64,000 bases of DNA from Candidatus Brevundimonas colombiensis (GCA_029202665.1 CP119326.1:2356001-2420000), one strand, 5' to 3'; shown: positions 25,607-35,289, counted from the first letter of the stretch. Translations and numbers: made by a program. The notes: generated from the sequence alone by a model not told the origin.

Positions 25607-27013
25607 ATGGCTGCTGAATTCGATCTCGTCGTCATCGGCTCGGGCCCCGGCGGTTATGTCGCCGCCATCCGCGCCAGCCAACTGGGCCAGAAGGTCGCCA
25701 TCGTCGAGCGCGAGAATCTGGGCGGCATCTGCCTGAACTGGGGCTGCATCCCGACCAAGGCCCTGCTGAAGTCGGGCGAGAAGTTCGAGAGCCTGTCGCA
25801 CCTGAAGGAATACGGCCTGTCGGCGTCCGGCGCGTCGTTCGACTTCGACGCCATCATCCAGCGCTCGCGCGGCGTCGCGGCGACGATGAACAAGGGCGTC
25901 GCCTTCCTGATGAAGAAGAACAAGATCGAGGTGATCGAGGGCTCGGCCAAGCTGGAGAAGGGGGCCGCTGCGCCCAAGGTCGTCATCGCGCTGACGGCCG
26001 GCGGTTCGCGCACGGTCGAGGCCAAGTCGGTCATGCTGGCCGTCGGCGCCCGCGCCCGCGCCCTGCCGCAGATCGGACTGGAAGCGGATGGGGACAAGAT
26101 CTGGGCCTATCGCGACGCCCTGGCCCCGAAAAAACTACCCAAGTCGTTCGTCGTCATCGGCTCGGGCGCCATCGGCATCGAGTTCGCCAGCTTCTATCGC
26201 GCCCTGGGCGCCGAGGTGACGGTCGTCGAGGCGGTCGAACGCATCATGCCGGTCGAGGACGAAGAGGTCTCCAAGGCGGCGCAGAAGTCGTTCGAGAAGC
26301 GCGGGATCAAGTTCAAGGTCGGCGCCAAGGTGACGAAGGTTTCCAAGAGCGCGTCTGGCGTCAAGGTCGACGTCGAGATCGGCGGCAAGGCCGAGACGCT
26401 GGAGGCCGAGGTCTGCATCTCGGCCGTCGGCATCACCGCCAACACCGACGGCATCGGCCTGGAGGCGCTGGGCGTCGAGCTGGACCGCGGCCACATCAAG
26501 ACCGACAGCCACTGCCAGACCAATCTGCCCGGTCTCTATGCCATCGGCGACTGCGCCGGGGCGCCCTGGTTGGCGCACAAGGCGTCGCACGAAGGCATCC
26601 ACGCCGCCGAACACATCGCCGGCTACAAGACGCCGAACGTCCATTCGCCCATCGCCGGCTGCACATACGCCCAGCCGCAGGTCGCCTCGGTCGGCATGAC
26701 CGAACAGGCCGCCCGCGCCGAGAAGCGCGAGGTCAAGATCGGCCGCTTCCCGTTCCGCGTGAATGGTAAGGCCGTGGCGGCGGGCGAGGTCGACGGTTTC
26801 GTCAAGGTGATCTTCGACGCAAAGACCGGCGCCCTGATCGGCGCTCATATGATGGGGCACGAAGTCACCGAGATGATCCAGGGCTTCGTCACCGCCATCA
26901 CCATGGAGGCGACGGAGGAGGACATTCAGGGCATCGTCTATCCGCACCCGACCATGTCGGAAGCCATGCACGAGGCGGCGATGGACGCCTACGGACGTGT
27001 CCTGCACCTGTAG
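25607..27013 (+). CDS. lpdA: Dihydrolipoamide dehydrogenase (E3)
   Basis: 468-aa FAD disulfide oxidoreductase that reoxidises dihydrolipoyl groups with NAD+. FAD motif IGSGPGGYVAAI, redox disulfide CLNWGC (Cys42, Cys47), NAD motif IGSGAIGIEFASFYRALG, the second FAD contact LYAIGDCAG, and the catalytic His-Glu in HPTMSEAMHEA are all intact. It completes the PDH operon 2 nt after the peroxidase gene. Confidence 0.98.
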   Translation: MAAEFDLVVIGSGPGGYVAAIRASQLGQKVAIVERENLGGICLNWGCIPTKALLKSGEKFESLSHLKEYGLSASGASFDFDAIIQRSRGVAATMNKGVAFLMKKNKIEVIEGSAKLEKGAAAPKVVIALTAGGSRTVEAKSVMLAVGARARALPQIGLEADGDKIWAYRDALAPKKLPKSFVVIGSGAIGIEFASFYRALGAEVTVVEAVERIMPVEDEEVSKAAQKSFEKRGIKFKVGAKVTKVSKSASGVKVDVEIGGKAETLEAEVCISAVGITANTDGIGLEALGVELDRGHIKTDSHCQTNLPGLYAIGDCAGAPWLAHKASHEGIHAAEHIAGYKTPNVHSPIAGCTYAQPQVASVGMTEQAARAEKREVKIGRFPFRVNGKAVAAGEVDGFVKVIFDAKTGALIGAHMMGHEVTEMIQGFVTAITMEATEEDIQGIVYPHPTMSEAMHEAAMDAYGRVLHL

Positions 27014-27089
27014 GCTTGGCCGGACGCTGATCGGGCAGGACAGCGGCGGATTGTCGCGCTAGCCTCGCAACCTAGCGAGGAGGGCGTCG

Positions 27090-28256
27090 ATGCGATCGTT
27101 GTTGAGAAGCCGCGTGGCGGGCGAACACGCCCGCGTCGGGTTCGTCGAACTGTTTTTCGACCTGGTCTTCGTCTTCGCCATCACTCAGGTCAGCCATGGC
27201 CTGCTGGCACATCTGACGCTGCTGGGCGCTCTACAGGCGGCGATGCTCCTGGCGGCCGTCTGGTGGGCCTGGGTCTTCACCTCCTGGGCGACCAACTGGT
27301 TGGACCCCGAACGCGAGCCGGTGCAGATCGCGCTGTTCGTTCTGATGGGGATCGGCCTGGTGATGTCGGCGGCCTTGCCGCACGCCTTTCAGGAAAACGG
27401 CCTGGTGTTCGCTCTGGCGTTTGCCGGAATCCAGGTTGGGCGCACCGCCTTCATGACGTGGGCGATGCGCGACGATCCCAGCCTGCGTCTGAACGCCCTT
27501 CGTATCCTGATCTGGCTGGTCGCCTCGGCCGCGCTGTGGATCGCGGGCGGTCTGGCGGAGCCTGATCAGCGGCTGTGGTTCTGGTTGGCGGCCCTGACGG
27601 TCGAATATGCGTCGCCGGCGCTCTATTTCTATGTTCCGGGGCTTGGGCGTTCGCGGACCGACGACTGGACCATCGAGGGCGGCCACATGGCCGAGCGGGT
27701 GGGCCTGTTCGTCATCATCTGCCTGGGCGAGACGCTTCTGATCTCCGGCGCCACCTTCGGCGGTCTGGACTGGTCGTCGGGCGCGGTCTGGGCGGCCTTC
27801 GTCTCGGCGGTTCTGTCCACGGTCGCCATGTGGCGGCTGTTCTTCAGTCAGGCGCACGAATCCGCTTCGGACGCCATCATGCATTCCGACGACCCTGGTC
27901 GGATGGCGCGGCGCGCCTATACCTATTCGCCGATCCTGGTGATTGCGGGCATCATCGTGGTGGCGGTCAGCGACGAGCTTGTGCTGGCCCATCCGAGCGG
28001 AAACGTCGCGACAGCGACAGCCCTGACCTTGCTGGGCGGGCCGATCCTGTTCCTGTTGGGGACTGCGGTGGCCAGTTGGGCGATCTGGCGCACGGTGGCC
28101 TGGACCCGGCTGGTCGGTTGCGTTGTCCTGGCGACCGGCTGGCTGGTCCTGCCGTGGGTGACGCCGCTGATCCTCAGCATCGCCACGACCGTCGTGCTGA
28201 TCGCGGTGGGCCTTTGGGAGACCGTGCGGCTGGGCGACGCCAAGACGCCCGTCTGA
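27090..28256 (+). CDS. Low-temperature-requirement A (LtrA) family membrane protein
   Basis: 388 aa with about 10-11 hydrophobic helices. The N-terminal RVGFVELFFDLVFVFAITQVSH is the LtrA signature, and GLFVIICLGETLLISG the second conserved block. The molecular function of the family is unknown. The start is preceded by GAGGAGGG at good spacing. It stands alone, convergent with the helicase gene. Confidence 0.88.
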   Translation: MRSLLRSRVAGEHARVGFVELFFDLVFVFAITQVSHGLLAHLTLLGALQAAMLLAAVWWAWVFTSWATNWLDPEREPVQIALFVLMGIGLVMSAALPHAFQENGLVFALAFAGIQVGRTAFMTWAMRDDPSLRLNALRILIWLVASAALWIAGGLAEPDQRLWFWLAALTVEYASPALYFYVPGLGRSRTDDWTIEGGHMAERVGLFVIICLGETLLISGATFGGLDWSSGAVWAAFVSAVLSTVAMWRLFFSQAHESASDAIMHSDDPGRMARRAYTYSPILVIAGIIVVAVSDELVLAHPSGNVATATALTLLGGPILFLLGTAVASWAIWRTVAWTRLVGCVVLATGWLVLPWVTPLILSIATTVVLIAVGLWETVRLGDAKTPV

Positions 28257-28263
28257 GCCTTCG

Positions 28264-30642
28264 TCAGTCCGCCTTTTCCACGAAGCTGTCGATCACCCGC
28301 TTTTCCCCAGCCTTTTCGAAATCCACCAGCAGCTTGTTGCCTTCGATGACGCGGATGTTTCCATAGCCGAACTTCTGGTGGAAGACGCGTTGACCCTTCG
28401 TCCAGCCCGAGCTGGATTTGGGATCGGCGGTGGCGATCAGGCGGCCGTCGCCCTCGATGACGGCCTTGCGGGCGGGCACGCGCGCGGGCGTCTGGGCGGC
28501 GGTGAAGCTCTGGGCGCGTTTCCAGCCGGGCGAGGAATAGCCGCTGCCGAAAGAGGGCGCGTCGTCCCAGCGGCTCTTGGCCTCCTTCATGCCGGTCGAG
28601 GCGCCGTAATAGCCGGTGTCGGACTGCGGATCGACGTGGGCGATGGGCAGTTCATCGACGAAGCGGCTGGGTAGTTGCGAGGTCCAGCGGCCATAGACCA
28701 GACGGTTGGCCGCAAACGAAATCCGCGCGTCCTGCTTGGCCCGGGTTACGCCGACGTAGGCCAGGCGGCGTTCCTCCTCCAGACCCTTTTCGCCTTTTTC
28801 GTCGATGCTGCGTTGGGAGGGGAAGACGCCTTCCTCCCAGCCGGGCAGGAAGACCAGCGGGAACTCCAGCCCCTTGGCGCCGTGCAGGGTCATGATCTGC
28901 ACCGCCCCGTCGCCGTTCGGATCGTCGCCCGCGCCGCGGTCCAGGTCCATGACCAGCGAGACATGCTCCAGATAGGCCTGAAGCGTCTCGAATTGCTGCA
29001 TCGACTGAACCAATTCCTTCAGGTTTTCCAACCGGGTCTGGCCGCTGGTCCGGTCGGCCTTCTGCATGTCGGCATAGCCGCTCTCTTCCAGTACGGTCTC
29101 CATGACCTGCCAGTGCGGCGTGGTCTCCGACAACTGTCGCCAGCGGTCGATGTCGCGCACGAAGTTGGACAGGGCCGTGCGGGTGCGGGCCTGAAGCTCG
29201 TCGGTATTGATCAGGCCGCGCACAGCGGTCAGGGCCGACAGATCGTGCTGGCGGGCCAGTTGCAGGATTTTCTGCACCGACGTGTCGCCGATACCGCGCT
29301 TGGGCGTATTGACGATCCGCTCGAACGCCAGATCGTCGTCCTCGGACAGGATCAGCCGCAGATAGGCGTGGGCGTCGCGGATTTCGGCCCGTTCGAAGAA
29401 GCGCGGCCCGCCGATGACGGTATAGGGGATGGCCAGCATGACCAGCCGTTCCTCGAACGCCCGCATCTGGAACGAGGCGCGGACCAGAATGGCCATGTCC
29501 TTGTATTTCAGACCCGGCTCGCCCGCATGGGGACGCCGCGCGGTCTCGATCTCGTCGCCGATCAGCCGGGCCTCGGCCTCGCCGTCCCAAACGCCGCGCA
29601 CCCGCACCTTGTCGCCGCCGTCGTCCTCGGTCCACAGGGTCTTGCCCAGCCGGTCGCGGTTCGCGGCGATCAGGCCGGACGCGGCGCCCAGGATGTGGCG
29701 GGTCGAGCGATAGTTCCGCTCCAGCTTGACGATCTTGGCGCCGGGGAAGTCGCGTTCGAACCGCAGGATGTTGTCAACTTCGGCCCCGCGCCAGCCATAG
29801 ATCGACTGGTCGTCGTCGCCGACGCAGCAGACGTTGCCTGTCGAGGCCGTCAGCAGCCGCAGCCACAGATACTGGGCGACGTTGGTGTCCTGATATTCGT
29901 CCACCAGGATATAGCGGAACCGGCGGCGATATTCCTCGGCCAGATCCGCGTGCTGCGACAGGATGGTGATATTATGCAGCAGAAGGTCGCCGAAGTCGCA
30001 GGCGTTCAGCGACCGCAGCCGCGCCTGATAGGCGGCGTACAGCCCCTGGCCCTTGCCGTTGGCGAAGTCCTCGCCGGCCGGCAACTTTTCAGGCGTCCAG
30101 CCCCGGTTCTTCCAGTGGTCGATCAGGCCCGACAGCGACTTGGGCGTCCAGCGTTTGGTGTCGATATTGGCCGCTTCCAGCAGCTGCTTCAGCACCCGTT
30201 CCTGGTCGTCGGTGTCCAGGATGGTGAAGCTGGATTTCAGCCCGACCAGTTCGGCATGGCGACGCAAAATCTGGGCGGCGATGGAATGGAAGGTGCCCAG
30301 CCAGCGCAACCCTTCCGCTGACGGGCCGATCAAATGGGTGATCCGCTCGCGCATCTCGCGCGCGGCCTTGTTGGTGAAGGTGACGGCCAGCAGTTCCCAC
30401 GGCTTGGCGCGATCCGTCGCCAGTATATGGGCCAGACGGGTGGTCAGGACGCGCGTCTTGCCCGTGCCGGCGCCCGCCAGCACCAGCACAGGCCCCTCAG
30501 TCGTCTCGACCGCCTCGCGCTGTTCCGGGTTCAACCCGGCCAGATAGTAGCTAGCCTGCGCCCCCTCGGGCGCGCGAGCGCGGGCCAGGTCGGAAATACG
30601 GGGGGCGGGAAGGTCGGTCACAGGTGAAGAACTATCCGTCAT
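28264..30642 (-). CDS. uvrD: UvrD/PcrA-type ATP-dependent DNA helicase
   Basis: 792-aa superfamily 1A 3'-5' helicase. Q-motif LNPEQREAVETTEGPVLV, Walker A GAGTGKTRVLTTR, motif II VDEYQDTN, motif III GDDDQSIYGWRGA, motif IV ERNYRST, motif V TLHGAKGLEFPLVF, and motif VI EERRLAYVGVTRAKQD are all present. The C-terminal about 65 residues (KGQRVFHQKFGYGNI... KLLVDFEKAG) form the Tudor-like RNA-polymerase-binding tail of UvrD/PcrA. Acts in nucleotide excision and mismatch repair. Confidence 0.96.
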   Translation of the reverse strand: MTDSSSPVTDLPAPRISDLARARAPEGAQASYYLAGLNPEQREAVETTEGPVLVLAGAGTGKTRVLTTRLAHILATDRAKPWELLAVTFTNKAAREMRERITHLIGPSAEGLRWLGTFHSIAAQILRRHAELVGLKSSFTILDTDDQERVLKQLLEAANIDTKRWTPKSLSGLIDHWKNRGWTPEKLPAGEDFANGKGQGLYAAYQARLRSLNACDFGDLLLHNITILSQHADLAEEYRRRFRYILVDEYQDTNVAQYLWLRLLTASTGNVCCVGDDDQSIYGWRGAEVDNILRFERDFPGAKIVKLERNYRSTRHILGAASGLIAANRDRLGKTLWTEDDGGDKVRVRGVWDGEAEARLIGDEIETARRPHAGEPGLKYKDMAILVRASFQMRAFEERLVMLAIPYTVIGGPRFFERAEIRDAHAYLRLILSEDDDLAFERIVNTPKRGIGDTSVQKILQLARQHDLSALTAVRGLINTDELQARTRTALSNFVRDIDRWRQLSETTPHWQVMETVLEESGYADMQKADRTSGQTRLENLKELVQSMQQFETLQAYLEHVSLVMDLDRGAGDDPNGDGAVQIMTLHGAKGLEFPLVFLPGWEEGVFPSQRSIDEKGEKGLEEERRLAYVGVTRAKQDARISFAANRLVYGRWTSQLPSRFVDELPIAHVDPQSDTGYYGASTGMKEAKSRWDDAPSFGSGYSSPGWKRAQSFTAAQTPARVPARKAVIEGDGRLIATADPKSSSGWTKGQRVFHQKFGYGNIRVIEGNKLLVDFEKAGEKRVIDSFVEKAD

Positions 30643-30759
30643 TCAGGGTATCTGGCAGAATCGAGAGCGGAACATAAGGGGACCGCGAGGCAATGTCAGG
30701 GCCGTCGCCGCAATGAAAACACGGAACCTGCCGGTTCGACGGCCGGTTCCCCCATTGCG

Positions 30760-31005
30760 ATGCAAACCACGACCAAGATCAACAAGGCGACGCCGCACCG
30801 GCCGCGAACGGCGGGTCACAGAGGCTGGATCGCTTTCGCAGTCGGAATGACGGCCATGTTCGCCTTGCTGACGATCTGGGTCGTGCTGGTCGAGATGGGC
30901 GGGGAGCGCCGTTCGGAGACGGGCCTCATGGCGCAACGGGCGCAGGCCAGCGCGCTGAACTCGCAAAACGCCTGTCAGGACGGGGCTATTTCAGACTGTA
31001 GGTGA
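30760..31005 (+). CDS. Possible small single-helix membrane protein
   Basis: 81 aa with a basic N-terminus (about 1-22), one convincing transmembrane helix (about 24-47) and a polar tail. It occupies the otherwise gene-free interval 30643-30985 between the divergent helicase and SIMPL genes and overlaps the end of the SIMPL gene by 20 nt. No clear Shine-Dalgarno precedes the ATG, and I recognise no family. Weak; could be spurious. Confidence 0.35.
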   Translation: MQTTTKINKATPHRPRTAGHRGWIAFAVGMTAMFALLTIWVVLVEMGGERRSETGLMAQRAQASALNSQNACQDGAISDCR

Positions 31006-31705
31006 TCGTCGTCACCACACGGACCTTCTTGTCGATGGAGGCGGCTTCATTGTCGCCAGAGCCGTCACGGGGCAGGATTTCGAACGATCCCTGCGTCGCC
31101 TGACGGATCGGCCCCAGCGGCGTGCCGCTGTCCTTGGCGAACTGTTCGGCGCCGGTGCGGGCGGCGGCTGTGCCTTCGGCGATCATCTGCGGCCGCACGT
31201 CGTTCAGCTTGGTGAAGATGTAGGACGGACCCTGGAAGTCCTGCAGCACCACGTCCTGGCAAACCAGGTCGTTCAGGGCGCGGGTCGTGGCCTGGACGCG
31301 GGTCACATCGTTCGTTCGCACCACCACGGTCTGGGCCAGGATGAAGCGCGGGCCGCCATTCTGCGAGGCGTATTCGCGCGACCGGGTATCGGCGACTTCC
31401 AGCCGCCCCAGTTCGATGGCCGATGTCGGATAGCCCTGGCCGGCGAGAAAGCGGCGGACAAGCCCCAGGTCATTGTCGATCTTGCCCTGCACTTCGGACA
31501 AGACATCGCCTGAGGCGGTGAACCGAAGCGGCAGGACCGCCAGATCGGCCTTCACGTTCCGTTCGGACAGGCCGCGCACAGTCACCGTGCGGTCGCCGGC
31601 GCGCGCATGGATCACGCCCTGACCGATCAGGGCGCCCGCCCCGATGAAGCCCAGGGCGAGCAGTCCGCCGAACAGGGCGGCGGGAACCAGTCGATTGTCG
31701 CTCAT
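30986..31705 (-). CDS. SIMPL-domain periplasmic protein
   Basis: 239 aa with an N-terminal signal/anchor helix (about residues 8-28). The SIMPL (DUF541) fold follows, recognised from RTVTVRGLSERNVKADLAVLPL and the C-terminal KKVRVVTTITYSLK. The family is periplasmic or membrane-tethered and linked to stress tolerance, but its biochemistry is unclear. Next gene on the strand is the small RHH gene 24 nt upstream. Confidence 0.85.
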   Translation of the reverse strand: MSDNRLVPAALFGGLLALGFIGAGALIGQGVIHARAGDRTVTVRGLSERNVKADLAVLPLRFTASGDVLSEVQGKIDNDLGLVRRFLAGQGYPTSAIELGRLEVADTRSREYASQNGGPRFILAQTVVVRTNDVTRVQATTRALNDLVCQDVVLQDFQGPSYIFTKLNDVRPQMIAEGTAAARTGAEQFAKDSGTPLGPIRQATQGSFEILPRDGSGDNEAASIDKKVRVVTTITYSLK

Positions 31706-31729
31706 GATCGCATCTCCATCCGTCGGAGA

Positions 31730-31954
31730 TTAGGCCGCCCGGCCGTTGTCCGCCACCCAGTCCAGCGCCAGCAGACGACAGGCCGAGGCCAGAGGGCGTC
31801 GCCCGCGCCCGGCGTCGATCTCGGCCAGAAGCTGGGCCTTGCTGAGGCTGCGCGCCGCTGCGATCCGATCCAGCACGGCCCAGAACTCTGGCTCGAGCGC
31901 CACCGACGTCGCATGGCCCGCCAGGGCGACGGAACGCTTGGCCAAGCCGCTCAA
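31730..31954 (-). CDS. Ribbon-helix-helix protein (RHH_4 type)
   Basis: 74 aa. KRSVALAGHATSVALEPEFW forms the ribbon strand and first helix, followed by LSKAQLLAEIDAGR and the conserved PLASACRLLALDW. This matches the alphaproteobacterial RHH_4 family of putative DNA-binding proteins. Start: TTG at 31954 overlapping the upstream lipoprotein stop (TTGA), so translation is coupled. Target unknown. Confidence 0.8.
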   Translation of the reverse strand: MSGLAKRSVALAGHATSVALEPEFWAVLDRIAAARSLSKAQLLAEIDAGRGRRPLASACRLLALDWVADNGRAA

Positions 31955-32370
31955 CGCACGGACTTCAACACGATCTCCGCCGATGTCGGCGCGCCATGGG
32001 TCAGGATGGAATGACGGGTGTCGGTCGTGAAGACCAGGGCGCCGGACGGATCACGGATCTCGGCGCGGACCGCATAGGTGTGACGCGGATCGATTTGCGA
32101 CGTCGGGAAACCCAGCGTCACGGAATAGGGAGGCCCGCCCGTCAGGGTCTCTCGCGTTTCAGCCAGAACCTTGGCGGGGGCGTCCGCCAGGCTGACGTCC
32201 TCGACCCGCACCGTCAGCACATGACCGGGCGGCAGCATGATCCGCTCGCGATACAGGGCGGTGACGGTGACGACGGTCGTGCCGGTTGCGACGGGCGGGG
32301 GGGCTTCGCCCGGCGTGGCGCAGGCGGCCAGAACCAGGGCGGCGGGAAGAACGAAGGCGGCGTTTCGCAT
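31951..32370 (-). CDS. YbaY/YscW-family lipoprotein
   Basis: 139 aa. Signal peptide with lipobox ALVLAAC (Cys about residue 17). The single beta-rich domain contains VTVTALYRERIMLPPGHVLTVRVEDVS, the typical start of the YbaY/type III pilotin-like fold. The ATG at 32370 is preceded by CAGGAGATCGCC. It is an outer-membrane-associated lipoprotein of unknown role; nothing else of a type III system is near. Confidence 0.82.
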   Translation of the reverse strand: MRNAAFVLPAALVLAACATPGEAPPPVATGTTVVTVTALYRERIMLPPGHVLTVRVEDVSLADAPAKVLAETRETLTGGPPYSVTLGFPTSQIDPRHTYAVRAEIRDPSGALVFTTDTRHSILTHGAPTSAEIVLKSVR

Positions 32371-32476
32371 GGCGATCTCCTGTTGAAGGTCCAGCATGTC
32401 ACACTCGGGCGCAAGACGTGAGGGGCCAGAGGGCCTTGGGGGTGATAAGCGGATCGCGCCTGCCTGGAGACCGCGC

Positions 32477-33361
32477 TTGAGCCGACCCTTCGCCATCGCC
32501 GCCATCGCCGCCTGCGCTCTTATCTGGGGCACGACCTGGTATGCGATCACCCTGCAACTGGGGCCCGTGGATCCGGTCGTCTCCATCGTGTGGCGCTTTG
32601 GTCTGGCCGCGGTGGTCCTGTTCGGCTTCTGCGCCCTGACGCGTCGGCCGCTGCGCCTGACGCGGCGCCAGCATATGGCGGCCATCGGCCAGGGCGCCTT
32701 TGTCTTCGCGATCAGCTACGGATTTGTCTATGCGGCGGAAGAACAGATGGCGTCGGCGGTCGTGGCGGTCATCTTCGCGGCCCTGGCCTTCGTGAACCTG
32801 ATCCTGTTCCGGGTCCTGGCGGGGCAGAAGGCGGCGCCGGGGGCCTGGCTGGGCGCGGTGTGCGGCGTAATCGGGGTCGGCGTCCTGTCATACGGGCAGA
32901 TGACCGCGAACGGGGCGGGACTGAATCCGGGACTGGGCGTGGCCTTCGCCATGACGGCGGTGATGGCTTCGGCCTTGGGCAACTGGTTCGCCTGGCGTTC
33001 GCAGCAGGCAGGCGCGCCGGTTCTGCCGGCGACGGCATGGGCGATGGCGTACGGCGCGGCCATGCTGGCCCTGTATGGCCTTGCGACGGGGGTGACATGG
33101 CGGATCGAGCCGACGCCGGCCTATCTGTTGTCGCTGCTGCATTTGTCGCTGTTCGGCTCGGTGATCGCGTTCGGCCTGTATTTCACCATCGCCCGCCAGA
33201 GGGGATATGCGCTGGCCAGCTATATCTCGGCGCTGACCCCGCCCATCGCCATGCTGGTGTCCGTGTTGTTCGAGGGGGCGCGTTTCGGCTGGAGCGCCCT
33301 GGTCGGCCTCGCCCTGGTGCTGGCGGGGCAGGTGATGCTGATCCGCGCGCCCAAGATCTGA
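32477..33361 (+). CDS. EamA/DMT-family transporter
   Basis: 294 aa with ten predicted transmembrane helices made of two EamA repeats (first repeat starts AACALIWGTTWYAI, second about residue 155). A metabolite exporter of unknown substrate. The TTG at 32477 is preferred: TGGAGA lies about 8 nt upstream and the 27 residues before it are hydrophilic and not family-like. Confidence 0.85.
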   Translation: MSRPFAIAAIAACALIWGTTWYAITLQLGPVDPVVSIVWRFGLAAVVLFGFCALTRRPLRLTRRQHMAAIGQGAFVFAISYGFVYAAEEQMASAVVAVIFAALAFVNLILFRVLAGQKAAPGAWLGAVCGVIGVGVLSYGQMTANGAGLNPGLGVAFAMTAVMASALGNWFAWRSQQAGAPVLPATAWAMAYGAAMLALYGLATGVTWRIEPTPAYLLSLLHLSLFGSVIAFGLYFTIARQRGYALASYISALTPPIAMLVSVLFEGARFGWSALVGLALVLAGQVMLIRAPKI

Positions 33362-33364
33362 AGA

Positions 33365-33553
33365 TCAGTCGCCGCCGCGCGTGTCCCGCTTCTTGCCGTC
33401 AAGCAGTCGGGCGGCGCGGGCCTGCGCCATATCGGCGGACTGTTTCTCGGCCTTGGTTCGACCGTGAGCAACGCGATTGGCGATGGCATCGGCCTTCTGA
33501 TCCGCCTTGACGCGGGACTTCCGGGCGCGGTTCAGATTGACGATCTCGCCCAT
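33365..33553 (-). CDS. DUF4169 small basic protein
   Basis: 62 aa, highly charged, helical: MGEIVNLNRARKSRVKA at the N-terminus is the DUF4169 signature. Found mainly in alphaproteobacteria; function unknown. It begins 2 nt after the patatin stop, so it is the tail of that transcript. Confidence 0.85.
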   Translation of the reverse strand: MGEIVNLNRARKSRVKADQKADAIANRVAHGRTKAEKQSADMAQARAARLLDGKKRDTRGGD

Positions 33554-33555
33554 GG

Positions 33556-34803
33556 TCAGGTTTTCGGAGTTTCCGGCTTGGATGGCGTGGCGGATGGGGC
33601 CGGCGCGAGGACGGCCGGCACCTCGCTTTCATCGACGTGGGTCTGTGGAATGAAGGGCTGGTCAGACTGTTTCTGATCCAGGCGGGTCCAGGCGTCCGGT
33701 CCGCGACCGCGCTGGCGGCCCAGTTCGAACATGGCGGACATGGTTTCCTGATCGAACTTCAGGCTTGAGGCTTCCACATTGTCGGGAATGGCCGACAGCG
33801 ACATGTCCAGGCCGTTCCGCTGGGCGAAGGCCGTGGTGATCGCCAGATGGGTGCGTAGCGAGGCCTTGCTCATGCTGTCATAGGTGCGCGCCAGTATGCC
33901 CGACAGGCGGCCGGGCGTGACGCCGTCGTTGCGACCCGTCTGTCCGTTGACGATGACGTAGAGGGCGCCCACCCGCCCGGCGTCCCGGGAGCGGGTCCAT
34001 AACATCAGGTCTTCGGGAATGGCCAGGAAGGGCGTGTTGACCCCGCCGTCGACGTGCATCTCCAGCACCACCTTGTCGTCGTCCTGAAGTCCGGCGATCA
34101 GGACCGGCGGGAAAACGCCGGGGATGCTGGCCGAGGCGACCAGCACCTCCTTGAACAGCTCGCGGGCATTCTCGTCGCCCTGGCTGGCCAGCAGGCCCAT
34201 GTCCCAGATGACGGTCTGTTCGCTGTCGAGGTCTGTGGTGGCGACCAGCAGGCGGCGGCCCTTGGCGTGTTCGCGCGCCACCGCACGCAGCAGTTCGGGC
34301 GTGACATTGTCGTCAACCAGTTTGCGCAGGACCTGGGACGAGAACAGGCTGGGGTTCAGAAAGGCGGCGAAGCTGCGCCAGCTCAGGATATTGCTGGCTC
34401 CGCCGCTGGTATAGGCTTGGCGCAGTTCGTCGTCCCAGTCCGAGCCCAGGAAGGCGAAGGGGGCGGCCAGGGCGCCGGTGCTGACGCCGGTCACGACGTC
34501 GAAGGTGGGGCGGTCTCCATGCTCGCTCCAGCCCGTCAGCAACCCCGCCCCATAGGCGCCGTTGGCCCCGCCGCCCGACAAGGCCAGAATCGTGGTGGGA
34601 TGATCGGGTCTCAGACGACTGGCGATTTCCTGGGTGAACGCCTGCAACTGCGCCTGGTCGTTGCTGCGGATGCGAGGATCCTCGGCCTTGACCAATGTGC
34701 CTTCGACGATCCTGAGCGGACCCGTCGGCCGCTCCAGCGTACCGCACGCCGTCAGCGTCAAGGCCATGACGACGCCGAAAAGACCCGACCCGATCCACCG
34801 CAT
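33556..34803 (-). CDS. Patatin-like phospholipase lipoprotein
   Basis: 415 aa. The N-terminus has a lipobox LTLTAC (Cys about residue 20). The patatin domain shows the oxyanion loop SGGGANGAYGAGLL, nucleophile GVSTG (Ser about 108) and the catalytic Asp in DGGVNTPF. It likely hydrolyses acyl esters of phospholipids at the outer membrane. A Pro/Ala/Ser-rich tail follows. Head of a two-gene unit with the DUF4169 gene. Confidence 0.9.
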   Translation of the reverse strand: MRWIGSGLFGVVMALTLTACGTLERPTGPLRIVEGTLVKAEDPRIRSNDQAQLQAFTQEIASRLRPDHPTTILALSGGGANGAYGAGLLTGWSEHGDRPTFDVVTGVSTGALAAPFAFLGSDWDDELRQAYTSGGASNILSWRSFAAFLNPSLFSSQVLRKLVDDNVTPELLRAVAREHAKGRRLLVATTDLDSEQTVIWDMGLLASQGDENARELFKEVLVASASIPGVFPPVLIAGLQDDDKVVLEMHVDGGVNTPFLAIPEDLMLWTRSRDAGRVGALYVIVNGQTGRNDGVTPGRLSGILARTYDSMSKASLRTHLAITTAFAQRNGLDMSLSAIPDNVEASSLKFDQETMSAMFELGRQRGRGPDAWTRLDQKQSDQPFIPQTHVDESEVPAVLAPAPSATPSKPETPKT

Positions 34804-34955
34804 TCGCAGAGTTCCAGTGTGTATGAACGATCGTCACATACAGACTTGCGGGTGCGACCGCCAGACGCAATCCCGATTTCGAAGCGGCGCTGTTTGAAAC
34901 CCCAGGCGCAGGGTCACGTTCTCAGCGACAGGAACAACCCTGTATTGGAGATACC

Positions 34956-35195
34956 ATGGTCGACGTTTCGCTTATCAAGGAACATTTGGAAGTCGTCGGT
35001 TCGGACGGCGGTCACGTCGGTCGCGTCGACCACGTCCTGGGCGACCAGATCGAACTGGCCAAGCTGGACCTCGCCGGCGGGTTCAAACACCATATGATCC
35101 CGGTCAGCTGGGTTTCGCGGGTCGATGACAAGCATGTCCACCTGAGCCTGACGCAAGAGGACGCCAAGGCGCGCTGGTCGGAAAAGCCTCACTAA
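34956..35195 (+). CDS. DUF2171 protein (PRC-barrel-like)
   Basis: 79 aa: VSLIKEHLEVVGSDGGHVGRVDHV and HHMIPVSWVSRVD are the DUF2171 pattern, which resembles a PRC-barrel. Role unknown; often in stress-linked small genes. Start preceded by TTGGAGATACC; followed by a strong terminator. Confidence 0.85.
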   Translation: MVDVSLIKEHLEVVGSDGGHVGRVDHVLGDQIELAKLDLAGGFKHHMIPVSWVSRVDDKHVHLSLTQEDAKARWSEKPH

Positions 35196-35220
35196 GTCCC
35201 AGACTGCCATTTCTGGATGA

Positions 35221-35249
35221 AGGCCCCGCTGTCGCAGGCGGGGCCTTTT
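35221..35249 (+). terminator. Rho-independent terminator after the DUF2171 gene
   Basis: 9-bp perfect stem (35221-35229 with 35238-35246), 8-base loop, T-run. Confidence 0.9.
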
Positions 35250-35289
35250 GTGTATTCCGGTGGCAAAAACCGACCCTGCGGAGCCGACC

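Noticed and set aside
28675..30321. 548-codon plus-strand open frame opposite uvrD
   Set aside because: Mirror of a helicase whose motifs are all in the minus-strand frame.
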